Shown: positions 53,484 to 63,764, counted from the first letter of the stretch. The stretch is 64,000 bases of DNA from Xanthocytophaga flava (GCA_030068525.1 JASJOS010000009.1:124001-188000); one strand, 5' to 3'. Notes: generated by a model from the sequence alone, not told the origin. Numbers and translations are program-made.

Positions 53484-56400
53484 ATGCACCGCCTTTATCA
53501 ATTTCTGCTCGGCATTGCCATGCTAATGCCTGTGGTCGTGAAAGCCGACCAGAACCCACTGTGGATGCGCTACCCGGCTATTTCACCGGATGGCCAGTTT
53601 ATTGTATTCAGTTATCAGGGCGACTTATATAGAGTCGCTGCTGCTGGTGGTCAGGCTATTCCGCTGACATTAAGTGAAGGACACGATTTTATGCCTGTAT
53701 GGTCACGCGATGGCAAACAAATTGCTTTTGCATCGGATCGTTACGGAAACTATGACGTTTTTGTAATGCCATCTACCGGAGGTGCTGCTACCCGTCTTAC
53801 ATATCATTCGGCCAATGACCTTCCCAGTGATTTTACCCCAGATGGAAAGCACATTATCTTTTCGTCATCACGTACAGATGCAGCCAGCAACGTACAGTTT
53901 CCTTATGGTATCCTGACAGAATTGTATAAAGTATCTGTTGCCGGAGGTCGTGCGCAAATGTTGTTGACTACACCCGCCGAACAAGCTCGCTACAATCGGT
54001 CAGGTAACCGATTGGTATACCATGATAACAAAGGATATGAAGACCCTTGGCGCAAGCATCACACTTCCTCTATCTCACGTGATGTATGGGTATATGATGT
54101 GCCAACAGGCAAACATACACAGCTTACCACCTTTAATGGAGAAGACCGAAATCCGGTATTATCACCTGATGAGAAAGATATCTACTTCCTTTGTGAAAGC
54201 AGTGGATCATTTAACGTACACAAAATGTCAGTAGATAAACCTGGACAGGCTACTCAGGTAACCAAGTTCAGTAAACATCCGGTTCGTTTTCTGACTATGG
54301 CTGAGAGTGGTACTTTGTGTTATGGTTATGATGGAGAGATTTATACACAGACAACAGGTAGTGAACCCAAAAAAGTAGTTATTCAGATCCTGAATGATAC
54401 CCGCAATGTGTTGGAAAAGGTAGTACCGATCAACAGTGGCGCTACTGAAATGGCGCTTTCTCCTAATGGAAAAGAGATTGCGTTTGTATTTCGTGGAGAA
54501 GTATATGTTACTTCTGTAGAAGGAGGAGTAACCAAACGTGTGACCAACACCTCAGAACAGGAGCGTTCTGTTAGTTTTAGCCCGGATGGTCGTACGTTAT
54601 TGTATGCGGGTGAGCGAAATAACAACTGGAACATATACAAAAGCTCTATTATACGTAAAGAAGAGCCTTATTTCTATTCTTCTACTGTACTGAAAGAAGA
54701 GCCCGTAGCCGCTACAACCGCGGAAGAGTTTCAACCTTCTTTTTCTCCGGATGGTAAAGAGGTAGCTTATCTGGAAGAACGGGTTACCCTAAAAGTGATT
54801 AATCTGGAATCCAAAGCAACCCGTGTTATTTTGTCTGCTGATAAAAACTATTCCTATTCAGATGGAGATCAATATTATACATGGTCACCGGATGGCAAAT
54901 TTTTCCTGGCAACCTACTCTCCAAGCAACATGTTCAGTGCTGAAGTCGCTTTGATTCCGGCTGATGGTAAAGGTAAACTAGTGAACCTGACAGAAAGTGG
55001 ATATAGCGACGAATCACCCAAATGGATGATGAATGGCAAAATGATGATCTGGTTTTCGGATCGTGATGGTATGAAAAATCACGGTAGCTGGGGTGGTGAG
55101 AGTGATGTATATGGTATGTTCTTTACCAAAGAATCATGGGATCGCTACAAGTTAAGCAAAGAAGACTTTACATTGTTGAAAGAGAAAGAAGAAAAAGAAC
55201 AGAAAGAAGCTGCCAAGGCTAGTGAAGCAGAGAAAAAAGACGATAAGAAGAAAGCTGGTGAATCGGCTAAGAAGGAAGATAAAACAGTAAAGATTGAATT
55301 TGAAGGACTGGATGGTCGTAAGTCTCGTTTGACAATCCACTCTTCCAATTTGACAGATGCTGCCGTATCACCTAATGGAGACAGATTGTTTTATATGTGT
55401 CGTTTTGAGAAAGGCTATGATTTGTGGGTGACAGACCTGCGTTCCAGAGAAACCAAAATTCTGGCGAAGCTGGAAGGCGGACCTGGCAGTATTGATATGA
55501 CCAAAGATGGTAAATCTATTTTTGTGAGCTCTGATGGCAAGATCATGAAGATCGATGCAGAATCAGGCAAAAGAGAACCTATCACCATCAATGGTGAAAT
55601 GAACCTGAATACAGCTGCAGAGAGAGCTTATATATTTGATCATGCATGGCGTCAGGTATTGAAAAAATTCTATGTTACAAATCTGCATGGTGTAGACTGG
55701 GATTTCTATCACACTGCCTATGCTAAGTTCCTGCCTCATATCAACAACAACCGTGACTTTGCAGAGATGTTGAGTGAAATGCTGGGCGAATTGAATGCGT
55801 CCCATACAGGTTGTCGGTATGCACATCCTCAGGTTAACCTGGATGCAACCGCTTCGCTAGGATTATTTTATGATCAGGAATACGATGGCAAAGGGCTGCG
55901 TGTAGTGGAAGTGATGGGCAATGGGCCACTGGCTAATGCTCAGTCCAAGGTAGAGGCAGGTACCATCATAGAGAAAATTGATGGTGAAGAAATCACTACT
56001 GAAATGGATTATAATAAGCTGTTGAACCGGAAAGCGAATAAGAACGTACTGTTGTCCTGCTATAACGAAAAAACAAAGGTACGCTGGGAAGAAACTGTTA
56101 AGCCAATTACTTTGCCTCAGGAAAGTGAACTTCGCTATCAGCGTTGGGTGACTACTCGTCGCAAAGAAGTAGATAAAATGTCAAATGGTAGTGTGGGATA
56201 TGTACACATACGTGGCATGAATGATGCGAGCTACCGCACCGTTGTAGAAGAAGTGTTAGGGAAATGTGCAGACAAAGAATCGCTGATTGTCGATACCCGT
56301 TTCAACGGAGGTGGGTGGCTGCACGATGATCTGGCTACATTCCTAAGTGGTAAAAAATACCTGGATATTGTTCCTCGTGGTGTGCATATGGGACATGAAC

Positions 56401-56774
56401 CCTTCCGTAAATGGATTAAGCCTTCTGTCGTATTAGTAGGTGAAGGTAACTATTCTGATGCTCATATGTTTCCGTTTGCTTTCCGTGAAAACAACATTGG
56501 TAAAATCATAGGTATGCCTGTACCAGGTACGGGCACTGCGGTATGGTGGGAGACTCAGATTGATCCAACGTTGGTGTTTGGTATTCCTCAGGTAGGTATG
56601 GTTGCACTGGATGGCAAGTATCTTGAGAACAATCAGCTTGAGCCAGATGTAAAGGTGATGAACCAGCCTGAAGTTGTTTCCAAAGGCCGTGATCAGCAGC
56701 TGGAAAAAGCTGTGGATGAACTGAAGAAGTCTGCACCAGCCAAAGTTCAGTCTAAAGTGATTGGTGGTAATTAA
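53484..56774 (+). CDS. tricorn-like S41 protease with TolB/WD propellers
   Basis: 1096 residues with a signal peptide (1-21). Two beta-propeller regions (about 25-300 and 310-560; motifs AISPDGQFIVFSYQGDLY, SPDGRTLLYAG) are followed by a 40-residue highly charged Lys/Glu linker (about 563-605). A PDZ-like domain lies at about 790-880, and the S41 peptidase core at 900-1070 has Ser991 in GNYSDAHMFPF. The family degrades peptides, as in tricorn core proteases; here it is probably periplasmic. A hairpin terminator follows at 56795. Confidence 0.93.
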   Translation: MHRLYQFLLGIAMLMPVVVKADQNPLWMRYPAISPDGQFIVFSYQGDLYRVAAAGGQAIPLTLSEGHDFMPVWSRDGKQIAFASDRYGNYDVFVMPSTGGAATRLTYHSANDLPSDFTPDGKHIIFSSSRTDAASNVQFPYGILTELYKVSVAGGRAQMLLTTPAEQARYNRSGNRLVYHDNKGYEDPWRKHHTSSISRDVWVYDVPTGKHTQLTTFNGEDRNPVLSPDEKDIYFLCESSGSFNVHKMSVDKPGQATQVTKFSKHPVRFLTMAESGTLCYGYDGEIYTQTTGSEPKKVVIQILNDTRNVLEKVVPINSGATEMALSPNGKEIAFVFRGEVYVTSVEGGVTKRVTNTSEQERSVSFSPDGRTLLYAGERNNNWNIYKSSIIRKEEPYFYSSTVLKEEPVAATTAEEFQPSFSPDGKEVAYLEERVTLKVINLESKATRVILSADKNYSYSDGDQYYTWSPDGKFFLATYSPSNMFSAEVALIPADGKGKLVNLTESGYSDESPKWMMNGKMMIWFSDRDGMKNHGSWGGESDVYGMFFTKESWDRYKLSKEDFTLLKEKEEKEQKEAAKASEAEKKDDKKKAGESAKKEDKTVKIEFEGLDGRKSRLTIHSSNLTDAAVSPNGDRLFYMCRFEKGYDLWVTDLRSRETKILAKLEGGPGSIDMTKDGKSIFVSSDGKIMKIDAESGKREPITINGEMNLNTAAERAYIFDHAWRQVLKKFYVTNLHGVDWDFYHTAYAKFLPHINNNRDFAEMLSEMLGELNASHTGCRYAHPQVNLDATASLGLFYDQEYDGKGLRVVEVMGNGPLANAQSKVEAGTIIEKIDGEEITTEMDYNKLLNRKANKNVLLSCYNEKTKVRWEETVKPITLPQESELRYQRWVTTRRKEVDKMSNGSVGYVHIRGMNDASYRTVVEEVLGKCADKESLIVDTRFNGGGWLHDDLATFLSGKKYLDIVPRGVHMGHEPFRKWIKPSVVLVGEGNYSDAHMFPFAFRENNIGKIIGMPVPGTGTAVWWETQIDPTLVFGIPQVGMVALDGKYLENNQLEPDVKVMNQPEVVSKGRDQQLEKAVDELKKSAPAKVQSKVIGGN

Positions 56775-56794
56775 TAAAAACTTGTAAGTTTATT

Positions 56795-56827
56795 CAATGG
56801 CATGGTTGTCTTTCATCCATGCCATTG
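56795..56827 (+). terminator. hairpin terminator after S41 protease
   Basis: CAATGGCATGG pairs perfectly with CCATGCCATTG, followed by TTTTA. Confidence 0.8.
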
Positions 56828-56855
56828 TTTTATGTAGAGTAAAGAGGCACGACTC

Positions 56856-57584
56856 TTATCTTTGCCATCCTTCAATCTTGTAGATCTTCTCTGTGAGTTT
56901 TCTGTCTGGCTTTCCATTGTCAGGATGAAACCATACTTCAAATCTGGCAGCATACGGTTTACCCCAATCTCCTTCATAGATAGTAAAATGATCTTTGGTT
57001 CCAAATTGTATAATACTATCTGTATCATTGATTATCTTAATAGAACTGTTTTTCGTCAGATTATCTGTGGATAGTGGATACTCCTGGGTTACTTCATATG
57101 CTTTTAAGTAAATAGTTCCAGGTTCTGTTTTCCCTATCCAGATAGCATATTCATACAATCCTGGTTGAAAAGAATTGTACAGCTCAAAGTCAAAAGCTTT
57201 CCCTGTACTATGGTCTATAGAGTCAGGGCTTATGATTGATTGCTCCTTAGGAGTGTTCAGCGTAATGTTGGTGGGTATAGTCAGATTATCAGCCCATTTG
57301 TCTCCATCTAGTTGTTCCATAGCAAAAATAAACATGGCATACAGAATGATTCCTGCTATTGTTCCCACTCCAAGTAACCCTGTGAGGATAGCTTTGAGCC
57401 AGCGACGATACACTAGGTGATAGACTGCCGATCCAAAAAGGAATAGTAGTGATAGGGTTAGAAGGATAAAGCTTGCCATTCCCAGGAAAGGGAGTGGTGT
57501 CCAGTTGCTTACTATAACCAACCCAAGTGCAGCAACCCAAAATACAATGGGTATCCACCATTTTTCAAAGCAAGATGTAAGCAT
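56856..57584 (-). CDS. membrane protein with periplasmic domain, unknown
   Basis: 242 residues. Three hydrophobic helices (about 10-28, 32-56 and 62-88) precede a soluble beta-rich domain of about 150 residues (GLYEYAIWIGKTEPGTIYLKAYEV). No catalytic motif recognised. It converges with the protease gene and is divergent from the amidohydrolase gene. Confidence 0.78.
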   Translation of the reverse strand: MLTSCFEKWWIPIVFWVAALGLVIVSNWTPLPFLGMASFILLTLSLLFLFGSAVYHLVYRRWLKAILTGLLGVGTIAGIILYAMFIFAMEQLDGDKWADNLTIPTNITLNTPKEQSIISPDSIDHSTGKAFDFELYNSFQPGLYEYAIWIGKTEPGTIYLKAYEVTQEYPLSTDNLTKNSSIKIINDTDSIIQFGTKDHFTIYEGDWGKPYAARFEVWFHPDNGKPDRKLTEKIYKIEGWQR

Positions 57585-57784
57585 GTTTGTTCCTATGTAA
57601 AGTTATTGTTTTTTAGTGTGAGAGCTTATTTAAAAATTATCTTTACGAATCAGATACTATTTCTGGTATATAGATACTTTGGCCTTACCAATGGTAAGTT
57701 AGAATATCAGAGTAAGAAGGCCACAAAATAATGAAGTCCTACAAAATAGTATATAGCTTTTACTCAGAGAAATTTACAACCACT

Positions 57785-59776
57785 ATGAAAAGGATCGTCT
57801 CCCTGTTTTTGTTGCTAAGTCAAACTTATTTATTCGCTCAGGGTAAGCTACCAATTGGTGATACATTAAAATATGACATCCTTTTTAATGGCAGGAAGGC
57901 TGGATATAGCTGGCTTTGTCAGACTGGACCTCGTCAGTATGCTTCGTATCAGGAATACAATGATAGAGGGCGTGGACCTAAATTACTAACTACATTCAAG
58001 ACATCTCCACAAGGTATTGTTACCTCTCTACATGTAGAGGGCAATAACTATATGAAAGGCAAAGTGGCTGAGACTTATGAATTACTAAATAGTGTTGCTC
58101 GCTGGGAAAATACTGCTGAGAAACAGCAAGTTTCTGTCACCAGGCCTGCTATATATCTAAGTACTGAAGCGGATGCTCCTTATTTACCATGGGCATTGCT
58201 TGCCTCTCCTGAGAAAAAGATTGATTTGTTACCTGCCGGACAGTCATCTATCCGATTGCTAAAAGAACATATACTTAAAAATGGAAAGAATGCCTACCTG
58301 TATTCAATCACGGGACTGGGTTTTGATCCATCACTTTTCTGGCTGGATGAGAATCAGATGAGTTTGGGTTCTTTCAGTGATTCTTTTAACGAAGTTCGTG
58401 AGGATGTAAGGGATGATGTAGGCGATTTGTATCAAATACAAAAAGAAGAGATGGATGGCTATTATAGCAAACTGACCAGTCAGCTTGTCAGTAAGTCCAG
58501 AACAGGAATTGCTTTTCACAATGTCAATGTATTTGACTCCGAAAGAGGGGAGGTTTTGCCTGCAAGAACCGTTTTGATCAGAGATGGAAAGATCCAGGAT
58601 GTAGGAGATGCCAGTCTTAAATTACCCAAGGGGTATACGATTATAGAGGGAAAAGGAAAGACCTTATTGCCTGGCTTATGGGATATGCATACACATTATG
58701 GTGGTGGATCTGAAGGTTTGTTGAATATAGCTTGTGGAATTACCAATATTCGTGATATGGGCAACTCACTGAGTTTGCTGGAACTCCAGCAGCAGATTGA
58801 CAATGGAGAGGTAATAGGTCCGAGGATTGTGTATCGTAGTGGAATTATTGATGGAGACGGACCCTATACTGTTCCACTTGGTATATCTGTTTCCAATCTG
58901 AAAGAAGGACTTCGTGCTATACAAAAATACGATTCCTTAGGATACCAGCAGATCAAGCTTTACAGCTCTATTAAACCTGAATGGGTAAAGCCAATGGCTG
59001 ATGAAGCACATCGGCTGGGGTTGAGAGTAGCAGGCCATATTCCATCCCATATGACTGCGACACAAGCTATTAATGCCGGGTATAATGAAATTACGCATGC
59101 TAACATGTTGTTTCTGAATTTTTATGGTGATACAGTGGATACCCGTTCTATGCGCCGGTTTACACTGGTAGGGGAGAAGGCCGCTTCGCTGGACTTTGAA
59201 AGCCAGGAATTTAAAGACTTTGTGAAATTGTTTCAGGACAAACATATCTCAATAGACCCTACACTGGGAGTTTTTGAGGGAATGTTTACCAGTAGTCCAA
59301 GTAAACCTTCACTGGGGTATTCCAAAATCATGAATCGTTTGCCTGCGACCATGCAACGCAATGCCTCATGGGGTGCATTAACACCACCTCCAGGCCAGGA
59401 AGAGACTTATCGGAACGCTATGAAGGCAATGCAAAAACTTGTCAAAAAATTTTATGATGCAGGTATCCTGATTGTATCTGGTACGGATGATCTGGCAGGA
59501 TTTATTCTGCATCGGGAACTGGAATTATATGCAGAAGCTGGAATTCCTACTACTGAAGTATTAAAAACGGCTACATACAATGCCGCAAAGCTTTGTGATA
59601 AACTGGATGTATTAGGTACAATCACCAAAGGAAAAATTGCGGATGTTATTCTGGTAGATGGAGATCCAATCCGAAACATCAGCGATATTCGCAGAGTATC
59701 ACTGGTTGTAAAAGATGGTAATCTGTATGATCCCAAAAAACTTCTGGAAGCTATCTCTGTGAAGTATTTTGAGTAG
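57785..59776 (+). CDS. secreted amidohydrolase with N-terminal beta domain
   Basis: 663 residues from ATG 57785, which begins a signal peptide (RIVSLFLLLSQTYLFAQ); an ATG at 57731 would put 18 residues before it. Residues 20-230 are a beta-rich domain similar to DUF3108-type lipoproteins (GDTLKYDILFNGRKAG). Residues 245-655 are an imidazolonepropionase-like amidohydrolase with H302-T-H304, K391, H418, H438 and D568, a complete binuclear metal site. A hydrolase of cyclic amides or peptides is likely; substrate unknown. Confidence 0.9.
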   Translation: MKRIVSLFLLLSQTYLFAQGKLPIGDTLKYDILFNGRKAGYSWLCQTGPRQYASYQEYNDRGRGPKLLTTFKTSPQGIVTSLHVEGNNYMKGKVAETYELLNSVARWENTAEKQQVSVTRPAIYLSTEADAPYLPWALLASPEKKIDLLPAGQSSIRLLKEHILKNGKNAYLYSITGLGFDPSLFWLDENQMSLGSFSDSFNEVREDVRDDVGDLYQIQKEEMDGYYSKLTSQLVSKSRTGIAFHNVNVFDSERGEVLPARTVLIRDGKIQDVGDASLKLPKGYTIIEGKGKTLLPGLWDMHTHYGGGSEGLLNIACGITNIRDMGNSLSLLELQQQIDNGEVIGPRIVYRSGIIDGDGPYTVPLGISVSNLKEGLRAIQKYDSLGYQQIKLYSSIKPEWVKPMADEAHRLGLRVAGHIPSHMTATQAINAGYNEITHANMLFLNFYGDTVDTRSMRRFTLVGEKAASLDFESQEFKDFVKLFQDKHISIDPTLGVFEGMFTSSPSKPSLGYSKIMNRLPATMQRNASWGALTPPPGQEETYRNAMKAMQKLVKKFYDAGILIVSGTDDLAGFILHRELELYAEAGIPTTEVLKTATYNAAKLCDKLDVLGTITKGKIADVILVDGDPIRNISDIRRVSLVVKDGNLYDPKKLLEAISVKYFE

Positions 59777-59833
59777 GTGTAGACTCTACTCGTAAGAGAT
59801 AGCTTTGTAGACAATTTATTGCCTAAGAAAAGA

Positions 59834-60703
59834 ATGGCCAAAAAAACAAAGTCAATACCTGTACGATCCTATATTGAGCATTTTGAAGCAGGAGCCGCAG
59901 TCGGAAAGATAGTATCTGAAGATCTTTCTTCGTTTCAAGAGGCTGGACATCCTCATCGACACGATTTTCATTTTTTTCATGTATTGGAAAAAGGGAAAAT
60001 TTGTATGGAAGTGGATTTTATAGAATATAAAATGGAAGGTCCTGTCATTTTATATATTCATCCCAGCCAGGTACATCGTACTGTAAGCGTTGAACATTCA
60101 GAGGGCTATATGTTAGGTATTCTCAATGAAAAGCTGAATCCAGAATATCTACAACTATTCAATGAGCTTGTTTTGCCTGCCTCTCCTTTGGCATTGACTT
60201 CAGATATGGTTACTCTTTTTGATCAGGCTATTCGGTTATGTGTTGCTGTCTCTGAGCAAAAGGATAATAGACTATATACATTACTTGTAAAGGATTATAT
60301 CAACGCTTTTGCAGGAATGTTTCTGTCTTTTCATCTGGAACGGAGAATTCTAAATACAGCTGTCTCTCGGTTTAGTACAGTTACTCATGAGTTCAAACTA
60401 CTTCTGGAACGTAGATTTGCTGAGATGAAGCGTCCGGCAGAATACGCCAGTTTACTAAATATTTCAGTCCCTTATCTGAATGAGTGTATCAGAAATGTGA
60501 CAGGCCATTCTGTTTCGTATCATATTCAGCAACGGGTGATTCTGGAAGCAAAACGGATTCTATTTCATTCCAGCAAATCTGTAAAAGAAGTGGCCAGGGA
60601 ATTGGGCTATGAAGATTATGCCTATTTTTCCCGTCTTTTTACAAAGACTACCGGAATGACCCCAGTAGCTTTCCGGAGTAAAAACCTCGATTCGTCTAAG
60701 TAA
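59834..60703 (+). CDS. AraC-family transcriptional regulator
   Basis: 289 residues from ATG 59834 (in-frame TTG at 59819 is less likely). The N-terminal cupin (GHPHRHDFHFFHVLEKGKICME, PSQVHRT) binds a small ligand; the C-terminal double HTH is PAEYASLLNISVPYLNECIR and VKEVARELGYEDYAYFSRLF. It is immediately upstream of a siderophore-interacting flavoreductase gene, which it probably controls; it is not close to the AraC pair at 46 and 52 kb. Confidence 0.92.
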   Translation: MAKKTKSIPVRSYIEHFEAGAAVGKIVSEDLSSFQEAGHPHRHDFHFFHVLEKGKICMEVDFIEYKMEGPVILYIHPSQVHRTVSVEHSEGYMLGILNEKLNPEYLQLFNELVLPASPLALTSDMVTLFDQAIRLCVAVSEQKDNRLYTLLVKDYINAFAGMFLSFHLERRILNTAVSRFSTVTHEFKLLLERRFAEMKRPAEYASLLNISVPYLNECIRNVTGHSVSYHIQQRVILEAKRILFHSSKSVKEVARELGYEDYAYFSRLFTKTTGMTPVAFRSKNLDSSK

Positions 60704-60805
60704 TACTCTCCTTTCTGCATTGTTGCCACAAAGGCAATGCCCGTACTTTACACTGTACAACATACACTGACATACGAAAAGTACAACTGCAAACTTGCTT
60801 GAAAC

Positions 60806-61525
60806 ATGCCAAAAGTAGCTAAGTGGTTAGGTAATACCCTGGAAGGTTTATTTGCTTCCAAATTTCCTTTGATGACAGTGATAAATACTGAATACATAAC
60901 GCCGTTTGTTAAAAAGATATGTTTTCAGGGAGATGTGTCTGGGATGGATTTTCAAATTGGCTATGCCATCATTATCCGGGTAAGTGATACGGAATACAGA
61001 AACTATACGGTATCCTATAGTGATACCGAAAAAGGTGTTGTTGAAATTATTGTGCATTTACATGGGGAGGCTCCCGGAAGTCGCTTTATGCATGCTTTGA
61101 CAACTGGTGAACAAATTCGGATAAGTGCTCCTAGAGGAATGAAACAATATAATCCATCTGTTAGGCAACATGTAATTATTGGAGATGAAACATCGTTGGG
61201 ATTAGCTTATTCCTTTTTGGATGCAGTAAAGTATAAACAACATGACTGTCATTTTTATCTGGAGCTGGATAAGGAAAATAGTGCTGTACCAGGACTGCTT
61301 GGCTTAGATAATTACACTGTATTTCCAAAGAATGGTACATTTCAGAATGAGAGCTCTGTTGCTAGTTTGCCTGTCTTTCATTTGGATATGTGGCAGGATA
61401 GCAACTTTGTCTTGACAGGGAATGCCAGATCTATTCAAACAGTGAAACGTGTATTAAAGCAGAAGAACTTCAGAGGAAGAGTCCTGGCAAAAGCCTATTG
61501 GATGGAAGGTAAAGTAGGCTTATAA
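60806..61525 (+). CDS. siderophore-interacting protein (FAD ferric reductase)
   Basis: 239 residues. The FAD motif RxYT is R65-N-Y-T68; GEAPGSRFMHALTTGEQIRISAPRG follows, then IIGDETSLG (NAD(P)-binding side) and the C-terminal AKAYWMEGKVGL typical of SIP proteins. Members reduce ferric siderophores to release iron in the cytosol. It lies 102 bp after an AraC gene. No TonB receptor or siderophore synthesis gene is near, so the ligand is unknown. Confidence 0.92.
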   Translation: MPKVAKWLGNTLEGLFASKFPLMTVINTEYITPFVKKICFQGDVSGMDFQIGYAIIIRVSDTEYRNYTVSYSDTEKGVVEIIVHLHGEAPGSRFMHALTTGEQIRISAPRGMKQYNPSVRQHVIIGDETSLGLAYSFLDAVKYKQHDCHFYLELDKENSAVPGLLGLDNYTVFPKNGTFQNESSVASLPVFHLDMWQDSNFVLTGNARSIQTVKRVLKQKNFRGRVLAKAYWMEGKVGL

Positions 61526-61552
61526 GTATTCAGTATCATACAAAAAGAATCA

Positions 61553-61768
61553 ATGTTTATGATTTATGTGTTTAAGACAACTGTAAAAACAAAAAAAGCT
61601 GTAATGTCTCTTAAATCTCGTCTGGACACATTGTTAGCTGATGCGAAGTGGAATTTTGATTTAGCAGATTGTGACCATATTTTACGTATTGATAGTCATA
61701 CCTTACTGACCGCGAAGGTAATTGAGTTATTAAAGCAGCAAAATTTTGATTGTATTGAACTGGAATAA
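61553..61768 (+). CDS. small HMA-like (ferredoxin-fold) protein
   Basis: 71 residues: IYVFKTTVKTKKAVMSLKSRLDTLL, NFDLADCDHILRID, then a helix and strand. This is the beta-alpha-beta fold of heavy-metal-associated domains but lacks the CxxC metal site. Short members are frequent in Bacteroidota; role unknown. It starts 27 bp after the flavoreductase gene, so it may act in the same iron circuit. Confidence 0.72.
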   Translation: MFMIYVFKTTVKTKKAVMSLKSRLDTLLADAKWNFDLADCDHILRIDSHTLLTAKVIELLKQQNFDCIELE

Positions 61769-61775
61769 GAAAGGA

Positions 61776-62846
61776 CTATCTTAAGTGATTGTACTGCTTT
61801 ATACGTTTTAGGAAATTGATCACATCCTTTAGAAATTGATCAGGGTGTTCGTAGTGAACATTATGACCTGTATTGGGATATATCTTGTGTTCAATTAAAG
61901 CAGGATGTTGTTTTTGTAGTCGAGCATTTTCTGTTTCAAAAGGAAACAAATCATCTGAATGGGTCGGATCAATAATTAAAAGAGGGACGGATAGATTGCG
62001 GTAAATAATTTTAGGTTCTAAAATTGCCATTGATTCTGCAAAGAGTGGCACGCGGGTAGGATAGAGAATATTTTCAAGAAATTGTTCAGGCGTTTGCATA
62101 TGTAATAGTTGCAGTACACCTGGACTCAGTGCCCATTTGCCATTTTTTGTGGGACGAATCCATGCCAGAAGGCTAAACTGATTTCCTTTTTCTGCTGGGT
62201 CATAATAGGCTTGATAGGTTTCAAACTCGCTGTTAAAGATTTGCTCCTGTAAACGATCTTTGAATAGCTGATCTATTCGCTGAGTTAATTGGGTGGAATC
62301 CATTTTATGATAATAAGTATTGCTTGAAACAGAGCCACCATCTTCCAAAATTATACCTAATACCCGGTCAGGATATGTATCATAGAAAGCTGTACTGATC
62401 ATAGCGCCTCTTGACCAACCTCCAATTACAGTTTTTCTGATTTTTAATTCATCCAATATGTATTTAATATCATCGGCTATATGATAAAGCGATACTTCAT
62501 GATCCGGTATAGGAGTTTGTCCATGTCCATAATAATCTATTGCAATAACATAATAACCTGCTTTTACTAATTGGTCAACAAAGGGAAGTACTTCAAAGGC
62601 ATTAGTCAAACTACCATGTGACCATACAAGCGGAATTCCCGATCGATTACCCCATGTCAGATAATGCATATGGCCATTGGGAGTTAATGTGACGTGTCCA
62701 TGCACTTTTTCAAAGTGGGAAAATTCAGATTTGGCTTCCTGAAAAAGTGTTTCCAGAGGTATAATAGTATCTGATTTTTGTTGAGCCAGGATTGGTATCT
62801 TGCAAACCAATAAAATTGTTAGAAGAGTAGTTAATTTCAATAACAT
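61776..62846 (-). CDS. secreted alpha/beta hydrolase
   Basis: 356 residues with signal peptide 1-21 (PILAQ). Nucleophile S145 in GGWSRGAM (GxSxG form); oxyanion motif WSHGSL near 75; catalytic His likely in TGHNVHYEHP near 335; acid D about 295 in IDPTHSDDLF. Epoxide hydrolase/esterase type; substrate unknown. It converges with the small HMA-like gene, 7 bp apart at their ends. Confidence 0.92.
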   Translation of the reverse strand: MLLKLTTLLTILLVCKIPILAQQKSDTIIPLETLFQEAKSEFSHFEKVHGHVTLTPNGHMHYLTWGNRSGIPLVWSHGSLTNAFEVLPFVDQLVKAGYYVIAIDYYGHGQTPIPDHEVSLYHIADDIKYILDELKIRKTVIGGWSRGAMISTAFYDTYPDRVLGIILEDGGSVSSNTYYHKMDSTQLTQRIDQLFKDRLQEQIFNSEFETYQAYYDPAEKGNQFSLLAWIRPTKNGKWALSPGVLQLLHMQTPEQFLENILYPTRVPLFAESMAILEPKIIYRNLSVPLLIIDPTHSDDLFPFETENARLQKQHPALIEHKIYPNTGHNVHYEHPDQFLKDVINFLKRIKQYNHLR

Positions 62847-63044
62847 ATGTTCTACGGTCTGGAGTGAAATTAGGTGATATTCAGTGCTATATACCTACTT
62901 TTGACAGGATTTAGAACGAATAGGTTGTAAATTCATCGGATCTGGCTTTCAGTATAGGCTTCTTGACCATATAGTGACTATCTTAAACCATGAACAAATT
63001 ATCTCTGTAATGGGTTAAGATTTTTTATAGACACTTTTTGTAAA
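62847..63044. other. divergent promoter region
   Basis: About 200 bp between divergent starts, AT-rich; no repeat or hairpin seen. Confidence 0.4.
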
Positions 63045-63764
63045 ATGGATGAACCTATTGTAAAAAATCTATACGAATTCTGGACTCATATAGGGCAACT
63101 GACACATACCCTAAAGAAGACAACGTTATGCTCTGCTGTTTCTGTACCTCACTCTGATTGGCCAAACAGAATCTTTGATTTTGAAGCTTCAAAGTTAGTT
63201 ATTGATGAGATCCGTCAACTAAGCCATGCAGGCGAACTACCTGGTATAATCACTATTCAGAAGCCTAATATACTAAATGATAATCCCAATTTTGATTTTT
63301 TGTCTGGACAAAGAAATATGGCAATTGATCTGAGGTCTTTGGAGGCAAAACCAACAGATACTACAACTATTCGACAGGTAAAAACAGATGCAGAATCAAT
63401 AGCTTTTGCTAAAACAGCATCTGAATCGTTTCGGTATCATGTAGGAGATCACGTTATTTCTACTATTGTTTCTCAGTCAGAGCAGATTCGTGTGTTTATA
63501 TACACAGAAGAGAATGAAAGTATAGGTTGTGGAATTGTATTTTTTGATTCTGACAATAATGCCGGATTGCATATGATAGGGACAACTCCTAATGGGAGAG
63601 GAAAGGGTATTGCTACGACTATGACCAGATATTTACTACAGGAGGCCAAAGCAAATGGAAGTATCTATTGTGTACTTCACGCATCATTGATGGGAGAACC
63701 CATTTATAAAAAATTAGGGTTTACAGCTTATGGAGAAATCGAAACCTACCGAATCAGAAAATAG
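63045..63764 (+). CDS. GNAT-family N-acetyltransferase
   Basis: 239 residues. The C-terminal half (about 110-235) is the GNAT fold with the acetyl-CoA motif R185-G-K-G-I-A190 and KKLGFTAYGEIETY near the end. The N-terminal 105 residues resemble another degenerate GNAT-like lobe with DWPNRIFDF. Substrate unknown. It appears monocistronic. Confidence 0.88.
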   Translation: MDEPIVKNLYEFWTHIGQLTHTLKKTTLCSAVSVPHSDWPNRIFDFEASKLVIDEIRQLSHAGELPGIITIQKPNILNDNPNFDFLSGQRNMAIDLRSLEAKPTDTTTIRQVKTDAESIAFAKTASESFRYHVGDHVISTIVSQSEQIRVFIYTEENESIGCGIVFFDSDNNAGLHMIGTTPNGRGKGIATTMTRYLLQEAKANGSIYCVLHASLMGEPIYKKLGFTAYGEIETYRIRK

